Assembly (NCBI GenBank): GCA_051530055.1
Contig: JBMGUZ010000011.1
Span: forward strand, 1-59,386
DNA: 59,386 nt
Origin: Neoechinorhynchus agilis
Lineage: Eukaryota; Acanthocephala
Reading direction: 5' to 3'
Below the pieces are notes generated by a model. The model was not told the origin of the DNA and made no database searches. It saw only the letters and a program-made list of their open reading frames with translations. Positions 42,496 through 52,300 of this stretch are shown piece after piece. Within the stretch, counting starts at the first letter, position 1, and each line of letters begins with the position of its first letter. The position numbers were made by a program, and so were the translations under genes.

Positions 42496-43586
42496 TCCAA
42501 TTAGAATTGTGGTGAGCATAATCCCGGGATAAAATATATTTTATTTTAAATATCCCGCGAGGTAACTTCACCTCATCAATCATTTAAAAAGGTTTTAGCT
42601 GGTTCGTAGGATCGCTATTCCCGAGGTCAGGGCGCCGTGATTCCCCTCGACTCTCTGTACTGTGCGGCGTTTTCCCTAGATCTTTTAACACTTCGCTGGC
42701 CGATAGTTTTAAGCTAAACTTTTGTTTCCGTCCATTGTTTTGGACTTAGCAAGAACAATGCGTTTTTTAAGTTTTGCTCTATTTCTATAAAGTTGGTGCC
42801 ACCAAAATCCGATCGATGCTTACATGTCTCTTGATTAGAGATTGCCGACGAATGCTCAAATCGACTGCAGGCTTGCTTATGCTGAGCGACCCTCTTCTTG
42901 ATGTCCTGTGTCGTTTCTCCTATTTAGACTTTCTCAAACTGTTCACAGTGCATTCTATGGATCCCATTAGTCGGCTCAATTTTACCCTTCTTCTTGAATG
43001 TGCTTCTGAGAGCGATTCCTTTAGTATTGTATAGACGAATTCCAACCTTCTTACTCATAAAGGAGTAAATCATTTGATTCGTGTCATCTTCAATGAAATG
43101 CACTCTTTCGAAGCATACAGGCTCTGCAGAAGTCAAATGTGGATCATCGAGTAGATGAGATAAAAGAAGCTCTTCGGAAGTACGAAGAGTGGCAGCCGAG
43201 ATTTTATGCATCATCGGTTGGTGACTTGACCAGTGTGGTGGTCCCATGATAGGTTCTCCTTGCGATAAAATGAAGTGCTAACTTTGCCTTGTGCAGAACG
43301 CTTGACAAGGACGTCCAGGAACGAGACCTCACCGTTGATGTTCTCTTCATTGACTGTCCACTGCATGTGTGGATCTTTACTGTTAAGTTCACCATTTAGA
43401 GAATCTTTGTTGTGGTTTGAATCAGTCAGAATAAATACATCGTCCACATAACGCCGCCACCATCGGCATTAAAAATCAATGGAAAACGCTACACAGTGCA
43501 GAGAGTTCGAGTAGGCGAGGTGACCCTGTGAAATATCTTAAATATGTTATCCTCTGGAGGGTGCCCACCACAATTCTAATTCGATT
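42496..43586 (-). mobile_element. Penelope-like retroelement remnant with inverted ends
   Basis: Minus strand. WRRYVDDVFILTDSN carries the RT YVDD box (about 43430-43465), followed by DPHMQWTVNEENINGEVSFL and the FLDV block. A GIY-YIG-like endonuclease relic follows, with IGETTQDIKKRVAQHK (42860-42910). The ends at 42496-42690 and about 43466-43586 are inverted copies (CAATTAGAATTGTGGTG; CTCTCTG(T/C)ACTGTG; GCGTTTTCC), the inverted pseudo-LTR pattern known in Penelope-like elements. It is broken by stops and frameshifts. Confidence 0.8.
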
Positions 43587-45402
43587 ATACCGAAGGAATT
43601 TCTATCGATAAAGAACATTCGAAAGTTCAAAATCTCAGTAGCTGATTTTTGAAATTATAATTCAAATCGCATTCTAGAAAACAAACCTTTGATATTATTA
43701 GTTCATTTTCCCTATAAAATGAAATATTATGCCTTTTAGGTATCAGAATTGTAATTTTAATTTTGAAACTGCCGAAAATAACGAACCCAGTTGTAATTTT
43801 ATTAGTTAATTTCGATTCAAAGAATGTAAAGACGTTTGTTACCATTGCTCTTAAATCATTCGAATCTTGTTGCACCGCTTTATTTTACACCGATAAACGA
43901 TCAGAGTAGTAGTATAAGCCATATAGCCAATACCCTGATAAAATATCCAAAACTGTTCTTAACCGAATTTGAATGGACTTTTTATACCACTAAAAAATGG
44001 CCATTAGGATAAATACTTGAATATATCAGAATTTTAATCAAATTAAAAGTCGACAATTTTTTTTATTTTAATTATATAAGTGACAAGACCAAAACAGGAT
44101 GAATTATTTCGTTTAAATTTATCTGCAAATTATTAGAATTTTATTAAATTCTCATATAAGAATATTTTGCAATAATTTTCCAAAATACTGCGTTTCGTAC
44201 AATTTATTAGATATTTTAAAAAAACTTCAAAAATGAGAGCACGATTGTTGCAAGGCATCGAAAATCGGCAAGCTGATTTAAGCGATCAAGGAGTTTACAC
44301 ATTTTAAATTCTTTATTTCAGAGAGTTTTGCTTGTTAGGAAATCACCAAAAATGCGAAACGATAAAATTCGCCAAAATCAAGTGGAGAAAAGTTCAAAGT
44401 CTGAGAAAAAATGCCTTTTATAATAAAGGAAGATAAGAAGACGACGAAAAGCGAAAGAAAAGGTTGCGAAGAATACAAGAAATATTGGTAATTCTTTGAC
44501 ATTAAATACGGATTTTCTTATTGGATAAATCCTGGTGGTCTCATTATGGATGATTTTTAGTGAAAAAAAGTCTTAGTTTCGACAAGAGTTTGATTTAATC
44601 ATCGGACAATGCGTAGAATATTGAATTTATTAAAATCTTTATTTTGTTCAATTTCACTTTTTTTATAAAAATTTGCAAAAATTGCGTTGATAGGCGGGTA
44701 AATTTGCAATGTAAAAAATGCAACAATTTATCCGCGTTCTATAATATGTTTAAATGGACCAATTGGGTTCTTGCAAGTTTAAATTAAAGTTAATAAAATA
44801 TTTTCGCATTTTTTACGGATATAAAATAGAAAGTTTACCTTCGTTTATTCTGAGGAGATTTTTAAAATAATTTTCTTAAAAAATAATTATGTAAAATGTG
44901 AGATGTTCCCTTTTGTTTACTCCTGAAAATGTATCATTTTTTTCATGTTGATTATTGTAGCTCATCTCGTAAAAGAAGATTTGCGTTAATTTTTATCGGA
45001 AAGTTTGTAAAATACACGGCTTCATACATTGAACTTCTTTTTTTGGATTATAAAGCTCCCAAATTCTGGAAAATGTTCCATCATGTGACTCACAAATTAA
45101 GGTAAAATGAAAAATGATTTTTGTTAAAAATTAGATTTTTTTATCTTGTTTCAATCACTCTTTTTTTTAAAATAAATTAGAGTTGTGAACATTAAAAAAA
45201 TAAAGCTTGTATAGTGTACAAAATACTGCTCCATTAGACGACAGTCGGAATTTTTTTTATGAAATATAGTTTTTTTTTAAATAGAAGAAACATTAAAAAG
45301 AGACGATTAATACTACATGGCATTGTGTTCAAGGTATTCTCGGTTGAAGAGAAAATGACCTACAAGAATGTTTAATTTTATTCCAAAAGATTTTAGAATT
45401 AA
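43587..45402. other. AT-rich intergenic stretch with one weak gene candidate
   Basis: At 44233 an ATG opens MRARLLQGIENRQADLSDQG, followed by a GT-AG intron (about 44291-44320) and KSPKMRNDKIRQNQVEKSSK to a stop near 44422. It is short, basic and unassigned. The rest is very AT-rich with poly-T runs and no repeat recognised. Confidence 0.3.
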
Positions 45403-46580
45403 ATGTCGGTTGTTCGGCACACTTCCCCAAAAAGAAAGCTTATGTTATACGAAGCATTGACAAAACAAGAAAAGTCAAAACTGATGGTTGAGCTGAGTTC
45501 AATTAAAAATCTTCTAAAGAGTGCACACAAAGAGTTCTTAAGTACATGTGACAATTCGATCCAGATAATGCCGAGTAATCGTTAGTCAAATCATTCCACG
45601 TTTCTAATCTTTTGGTCTTTTCAAGAACTGACCCAAACTGAACGCCGAGCGTTGCTTGAGCGCATAAAAACCGCAAAAAAACACACTGACGCCGAAATGA
45701 AGTAAGTTTCAACATAAAACCTAAAAAATCTCAATTTCACTTCAATAGAATGGTCGAAAATGCGCTTCGTAGGATATCTTTGATTCAGTTCCAAAGAAGA
45801 TCTAGACTTCAATACAGCTGGTTATTTACACATCGAACAGATCTCTTTGAGTATCTCCGTTTGCTGGCGAAAACATTACCGGTGTGGATTCCGGACAGAA
45901 ATGAATCCGAAGTGCCCGACCTTTGTGGATCGTACATTGCCCCCAATCACAGATACTCAAAAAAAGATCTAGTGGTTATCAAAGCAAACGTTCAGGATTT
46001 GCATTGGATGATGGGAGAAATTATATCGGTCTCAAGTATTTGCTGCGAAGTGCAGGACATCGATCTTAGTGCTGAAACACCAAAGTGAGTATACATTGAT
46101 TATATTCAAATAATTATTTGATTTCTCGAATTCAGACTTAACATTCCGTTTGAAAGAATAGCTCCACTACCTACTCGGTCTATCGGATTCGACGGGCTCA
46201 AAAGTCCAAAACGATAGTACGAATTAAATGGAGAGTCAATCCATTAACCAACCCAGAGCTACTTTTAAAATATGAAACGGTTTTTAGAATTTAAAAATGT
46301 TATTTAATCAAATTATTTCTGTATTTTAGAAAGTATTGGCTTGGCACCCTACTTCAACGTGTTTTTACACAGCGTAAATCACCGAATCCTTCCCTGAGGG
46401 GGGGGCGGAAGAGCGTTTTGCGAACGGTTGATGAATTCGGTGAAACATGTACATTCTGTACCCAAAAATCTTGATGATGATTACTCTGTTAAGTATCAAG
46501 ATTGTAGCAGCGACGGAATAACAGAACCGATTAGTGTTCCAATGATGTTTGTGATAAATTTTATGGAAATTCCTTCCTGA
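45403..46580 (+). CDS. SGF29: SAGA-associated factor 29 (tandem Tudor reader)
   Basis: Subunit of SAGA/ATAC histone acetyltransferase complexes that reads H3K4me2/3 through a double Tudor domain. Exons: 45403-45580, 45626-45701, 45749-46084, 46136-46172, 46226-46279, 46330-46374 and 46440-46580. The N-terminal coiled coil (ERRALLERIKTAKKHTDAEM) is followed by PDLCGSYIAPNHRYSKKDLV and HWMMGEIISVSS (Tudor 1), IAPLP joined to KWRVNPLTNPELLLKYET, then VLAWHPTSTCFYTA and DDDYSVKYQDCSSDGI (Tudor 2; the family reads TxFY and DDYxxxFED). Two gaps (46173-46225 and 46375-46439) do not follow GT-AG if homology sets the junction. The stop is at 46578-46580. About 255 residues, sl shorter than the roughly 290 of vertebrates. 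Confidence 0.88.
46173..46225 (+). other. 53-bp inverted-repeat insert in SGF29 (non-GT-AG intron candidate)
   Basis: Its removal gives PLPKWRVNP, matching the human PLPQWKANP. Left in, it shifts the frame and meets a TAG. Ends: ACTCGGTCTATCG pairs imperfectly with CGATAGTACGAAT, the innermost six bases perfectly. Both GT-AG choices inside it lead to a stop. Confidence 0.6.
46375..46439 (+). other. 65-bp inverted-repeat segment in SGF29 (non-GT-AG intron candidate)
   Basis: Removing it joins CFYTA to VKHVHSVPKNLDDDYSV, close to family spacing. TCACCGAAT (46379-46387) and ATTCGGTGA (46435-46443) form a perfect 9-bp inverted repeat at its edges. It contains a run of eight G. A conventional alternative exists: GT at 46374 to AG at 46411 keeps the frame and adds about 11 residues. 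Confidence 0.45.
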
Positions 46581-46679
46581 GTAAAATAAAATAGTCTTCA
46601 ATTTTGCATTTGAAAACTCAGTTCACAGTTTTTTTATATGTGCCTCACCCGGTAGTCTTTTGATAGATATTTTTTCCAA

Positions 46680-47245
46680 ACACGGCCCAATGGACACCCG
46701 CAGTCCACCGATTCATTGGTCTGGGAAAGCGCTGGTCTGAGCTCAATGTCCCAAGACCGTAGACGGTTATAAGTTTGTACGCATCCCTCGGGATTCTCGG
46801 ATACCTCCCGGGGAGGCGGGACTCATCAGTGAGTTTCCTCCATTCAACGAGGCATTTCGTCCCCTTTTTGGTTGTGCGTCACTGGCGGTAACGGATTCGA
46901 ACCCGTTGACCCTTAACTGGAACTTGGAAAAAAATGGAAAGCTAATCCAGGCCAATTTGTTGCGAAGTTTGTACATTCCGTAGTTGTGCTGAGGTGGTCG
47001 AGTGGACTGATGCTCCTGATCCCATTTAGGATCAACGGGTTCGAATCCGTTACCGACGATGACGCACAACCAACGGGGACGAAATACTCCGTTGAATGGA
47101 GGAAACTAACTGATGAGTCCTGCTTTCCCGGGAGGTATCTGAGAATCCGGAGGGATTCCTACAAACTAATCATTGAGCGGAGACCATCGCTTCTTAGACC
47201 GAAATCGATGGACTGTGTGTCCATTCGGTCGGGTATGGAAAAAAT
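46680..47245. mobile_element. Two tRNA-derived SINEs head to head
   Basis: The + strand copy covers about 46985-47245 with A-box-like TGGTCGAGTGGA (46995-47006) and B-box GGTTCGAATCC (47038-47048). The minus copy covers about 46680-46985 with the B-box complement at 46893-46903. Shared tails include ATTCTCGGATACCTCCCG and its complement, and GTCCATCGATTTCGGTCT-like ends. The head resembles a class II (Ser/Leu-like) tRNA. The pair forms a large imperfect palindrome. Confidence 0.75.
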
Positions 47246-47407
47246 ATCTATTAGTTCACAATATTTCGTTGTCGAGCAAGTCTACGAATGTGGTCGCCTT
47301 GCTTCTTATTCGCTGCAGGAAAATAAAGCAACGAGTCAAACAACAATCTAAGTCTTTTTTTTCGGCTCTTAAAATAAAAGAAATTTTTTCTTTAAAATGA
47401 ACACGGA

Positions 47408-49286
47408 TTAATTCTCCGCGCTCTCTTTCATGATCTCGATCGATCTTTCGTAAGTATCAAGTACAGCTTCCATATACGCCGAACGAATGGCTGATTTTTC
47501 GAGTCTTCGTACACCCCGTATACTGGTTCCATTGGGAGAACAAACTTTTTCTTTAAGTAAACTTGGCGACAAATTTTGATCACCGGACGCGAGAAGGGCT
47601 CCTGTACCAAGGACAGCGTGACATGCCAGCTTAGAAGAAATATCTCGTGGGAGACCGAGCTGGACACCACCATCCACCATTCCTTCAACTGCAGTGCACA
47701 CCTTTTTTTGTATTAAGACGAGATTTAAACGTTGCAATTTTGTGGATAACTTACGAAAGCGAGAGAACTGCTTGAAACCGCCGACACAGCGTGGAGTTTA
47801 GACTCCTCCAATTTACCAACAGACGCTCCAAAGCATTCGAGAAAGTCTTCAATGATAGATTCGTCTTCTTTTGTACACTTTTCTGACACCGAATAAGCGG
47901 ATATGGCACTATTTTCAACTGCCGCGAGGTTTGTCACGATTCGAACAAATCGAGCTTTCGGTGCAGCCTGTTAACAATGATTAGCATATTAATTATAAGT
48001 ATTTTGATCATAATCAACAACTACAATGTTGTTATCGTTTATGTGAAGAACAAAATAAAAATTTAATGCAAAAGTAGAAAATCTTGAAATCAAACTTTTT
48101 GATACTTCTTGGACTCATAATTAGACCATAGAAATCGATTTCATTGTGAAATCGAACAACAATAAGAATTAAAAAAATCCATTTATATTTTGGGAAAAAA
48201 CTTTAACGGCTCAAAGAGGGATTAAAAATTTGAAAACGCTGTTTTGAAGAACTTCTTGGTATTTTGCGAGAGACCAAAACGAATAACGCCGTAATTTCTC
48301 GAAAAAAAACCAGAAATACGCAATTGTAAATAATTTTACAACTTTTTTAAACAAATCATTTTTCACATGTCAGTAGAGTCAAATAACAAACGACCCCCGA
48401 GCAGCCCATTACTTTTATCAGAAAATCAGCGATTCAGAAAAGGAATGTTGCATTCTCGAGGCAATGGAGGATAAAGATGATTCGATGCTCCCATCGGTAC
48501 TTTTATAAATTTTTAACGTTCCTGAGAAGTCTAAAAATAAATCAGGAAAAAGAAATTGTCTTAATTCCTTTCATGGCCGAAATATCGGACTTCATAAATT
48601 CCTTCAAATTTTCCACCACAAAAAAGGGCATGAGCAATTCAATGTTAAAACGAGTAAAAACACATTCTTTAGGATTAATGGTCCAAGAGAAACTTTGTCA
48701 TAAAATAGCAGTAAATTTGAGCGTTAAAATAAACGGATCCCGCCTTAAAAAAAGGGGCATGAGCAATTCAATGTTAAAACGAGTAAAAACACATTCTCTA
48801 GGATTAATGGTCCAAGAGGGACTTTGTCGTAAAATGGCAGTAAATTCGAGGGTTAAAATAAACGGATCCTTGAATAACTCAATAATCGTCTAACTTTTGC
48901 TAGAGTTGCCAGCTCTAATCCGGCTGCTACTGAAATGATTAATTTAGAATCGATTGCTCGTTGTTCCTTTTCTAGAAGCGGTACACAATCATTTGGTTTG
49001 ACGCACAGTACCACAATGTGGGACAAATCGATAACCTCTCGATTGGAGGACACTAAATTCAATCCGGAGTCCTAAATTCGTTTTTAGATGTAAACTGAAC
49101 TGAATTATATTACCTTTAGAAAGGCACGTCGGCTCTCACTTGCATCGAACACATTCACTTTGCTCATTGCATCCATTGAATTCGAAGAAATGGCTTTCGC
49201 CATGGCAAATCCCATTTGGCCACATCCGAGAAACCCGAAGCGGACGTTCGCATCTTTTGGAAGACGAGAGTTCGGTTCGAATGCTA
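47408..49286 (-). CDS. PYCR: Pyrroline-5-carboxylate reductase (P5CR), 5' end incomplete
   Basis: Reduces pyrroline-5-carboxylate to proline with NAD(P)H. Minus-strand exons: about 49286-49114, 49071-48895, 47967-47755 and 47701-47408, all GT-AG. The Rossmann motif is VRFGFLGCGQMGFAMAKAIS. IDLSHIVVLCVKPND and LIISVAAGLELATL follow the family. KARFVRIVTNLAAVENSAIS and VEGMVDGGVQLGLPRDISSK are in place, with the signature-like LLKEKVCSPNGTSIRGVRRL near the end. The first exon seen begins at an acceptor (TTTTGCTAG) only 20-25 bp from the satellite, and no ATG precedes the Rossmann motif, so an upstream start exon must lie in or beyond the array or be lost. The 927-bp second intron is unusually long here. 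Paralogue number not decidable. Confidence 0.9.
48620..48869 (+). repeat. Direct duplication of about 121 bp inside the PYCR intron
   Basis: 48620-48740 and 48747-48869 share GGCATGAGCAATTCAATGTT, AAAACGAGTAAAAACACATT and GGATTAATGGTCCAAGAG and end AAATAAACGGATCC. The + strand stays open through both (GMSNSMLKRVKTHSLGLMVQ twice). Upstream, 48368-48510 has coding-like frames (SEKECCILEAMEDKDDSMLP). This may be a remnant gene on the opposite strand of the PYCR intron; no family recognised. Confidence 0.6.
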
Positions 49287-49310
49287 GCAAAATAAATACC
49301 TCTAATGGGT

Positions 49311-52300
49311 TTTTATTGTGATATTTGTTGTGTCGGTTTTTTGTCTAGAACAACAACAAAAAAGGATAATTTTCTATGGGCATCTTTGAGATAACGTTTC
49401 AGCTTGATACAACTTCAAAAATTCAAATGGAAAGCAAGTTTTTATTGTGATATTTGTTGTGTCGGTTTTTTGTCTAGAACAACAAAAGGGATAATTTTCT
49501 ATGGGCATCTTTGAGATAACGTTTCGGCTTGATACCACTTCAAAAATTCAAATGGAAAGCAAGAAGTTTTTATTGTGATATTTGTTGTGTCCTTTTTTGT
49601 CTGAACAGCAAAAGGATAATTTTCTATGGCCATCTTTGAGATAACGTTTCGGCTTGATACCACTTCAAAAATTCAAATGGAAAGCAAGTTTTTTATTGTG
49701 ATATTTGTTGTGTCGGTTTTTTGTCTAGAACAACAAAAAGGATAATTTTCTATGGGCATCTTTGAGATAACGTTTCGGCTTGATACCACTTCAAAAATTC
49801 AAATGGGAAGCAAGTTTTCATTGTGACATTTGTTGTGTCGGTTTTTTGTCTAGAACAACAACAAAAAAGGATAATTTTCTATGGGCATCTTTGAGATAAG
49901 GTGTCGGCTTGATACCACTTCAAAATTCAAATGGAAAGCAAGTTTTTATTGTGATATTTGTTGTGTCGATTTTTGTCTAGAACAACCAAAAGGATAAATT
50001 ACTATGGGCATCTTTGAGATAACGTTTCGGTTCGAAACCACTTCAAAAATTCAAATGGAAAGCAAGTTTTTATTGTGATATTTGTTGTGTCGGTTTTTTT
50101 GTCTAGAACAACAAAAAGGATAATTTTCTATGGGCATCTTTGAGATAACGTTTCGGCTTGATACCACTTCAAAAATTCAAATGGAAAGCAAGTTTTTATT
50201 GTGATATTTGTTGTGTCCTTTTTGTCTAGAACAACAAAAAGGATAATTTTCTATGGCCATCTTTGAGATAACGTTTCGGCTTGATACCACAAAAATTAAA
50301 TGGAAAGCAAGTTTTTATTGTGATAATTGTTGTGTCGGTTTTTTTGTCTAGAACAACAAAAAAGGATAATTTTCTATGGGCATCTTTGAGATAACCTTTC
50401 GGCTTGATACCACTTCAAAAATTCAAATGGAAAGCAAGTTTTTATTATGATATTTGTTGTGTCGGTTTTTTGTCTAGAACAATAAAAAGGATAATTTTCT
50501 ATGGGCATCTTTGAGATAACGTTTCGGCTTGATACCACTTCAAAAATTCAAATGGAAAGCAAGTTTTTATTGTGATATTTGTTGTGTCGGTTTTTTGTCT
50601 AGAACAACAAAAACGATAATTTTCTATGAGCATCTTTGAGATAACGTTTCGGCAGTCACCACTTCAAAAATTCGATGGAAAGCAAGTTTTTATTGTGATA
50701 TTTGTTGTGTCGGTTTTTTGTCTAGAACAACAAAAGGGATAATTTTCTATGGGCATCTTTGAGATAACGTTTCGGCTTGATACCACTTCAAAAATTCAAA
50801 TGGAAAGCAAGTTTATATTGTGATATTTGTTGTGTCGGTTTTTTTTGTCTAGAACAACAAAAAGGATAATTTTCTATGGGCATCTTTGAGATAACGTTTC
50901 GGCTTGATACCACTTCAAAATTCAAATGGAAAGCAAGTTTTTATTGTGATATTCATTGTGTCGGTTTTTTTTGTCTAGAACAACAACAAAAAAGGATAAT
51001 TTTCTATGGGCATCTTTGAGATAACGTTTCGGCTTTATACCACTTCAAAAATTTAAATGGAAAGCAAGTTTTTATTGTGATATTTGTTGTGTCCTTTTTT
51101 TGTCTAGAACAACAAGAAAAAAGGATAATTTTCTATGGGCATCTTTGAGATAACGTTTCGGCTTGATACCACTTCAAAAATTCAAATGGAAAGCAAGTTT
51201 TTATTGTGATATTTGTTGTGTCGGTTTTTGTCTAGAACAACAACAAAAAAGGATATTTCTCTATGGGCATCTTTGAGATAACGTTTCGGCTTGATACCAC
51301 TTCAAAAATTCAAATGGAAAGCAAGATTTTATTGTGATATTTGTTGTGTCGGTTTTTGTCTAGAACAACAACAAAAAAGGATATTTCTCTATGGGCATCT
51401 TTGAGATAACTTTTCGGCTTGATACCACTTCAAAATTCAAATGGAAAGCAAATTTTTGTTGTGATATTTGTTGTGTCGGTTTTTGTCTAGAACAATTTAA
51501 GGGATAACTTTCCATGGACATCTTTGAGATAACGTTTCGGCTTGATACCACTTCAAAAATTCAAATGGAAAGCATGTTTTTTTTGTGATATTTGTTGTGT
51601 CGGTTTTTTTTGTCTAGAACAACAAAAAGGATAATTTTCTATGGGCATCTTTGAGATAACGTTTTGGCTTGATACCGCTTCAAAATTCAAATGGAAAGCA
51701 AGTTTTTATTGTGATATTTGTTGTGTCGGTTTTTTTGTCTAGAACAACAACAAAAAAGGATAATTTTCTATGGGCATCTTTGAGATAACGTTTTTGCTTG
51801 ATACCACTTCAAAAATGTAAATGGAAAGCAAGTTTTTATTGTGATATTTGTTGTGTCGGTTTTTTTGTCTAGAACAACAACAAAAAAGGATAATTTTCTA
51901 TGGGCATCTTTGAGATAACGTTTCGGCTTGATATGACTTCAAAAATTCAAATGGGAAGCAAGTTTTCATTGTGACATTTGTTGTGTCGGTTTTTTGTCTA
52001 GAACAACAACAAAAAAGGATAATTTTCTACGGGCATCTTTGATATAACGTTTCGGCTTGATACCACTTCAAAAATTCAAATGGAAAGCAAGTTTTTATTG
52101 TGATATTTGTTGTGTCGGTTTTTTTGTCTAGAACAACAACAAAAAAGGATAATTTTCTATGGGCATCTTTGAGGTAACGTTTCAGCTTGATACCACTTCA
52201 AAAATTCAAATGGGAAGCAAGTTTTCATTGTGACATTTGTTGTGTCGTTTTTTTGTCTAGAACAACATCAAAAAAGGATAATTTTCTATAGGCATTTTTG

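Noticed and set aside
46985-47060. A functional class II tRNA gene
   Set aside because: The A- and B-box regions are present, but it lacks a consistent acceptor stem and is followed by the SINE body; several copies share that body.
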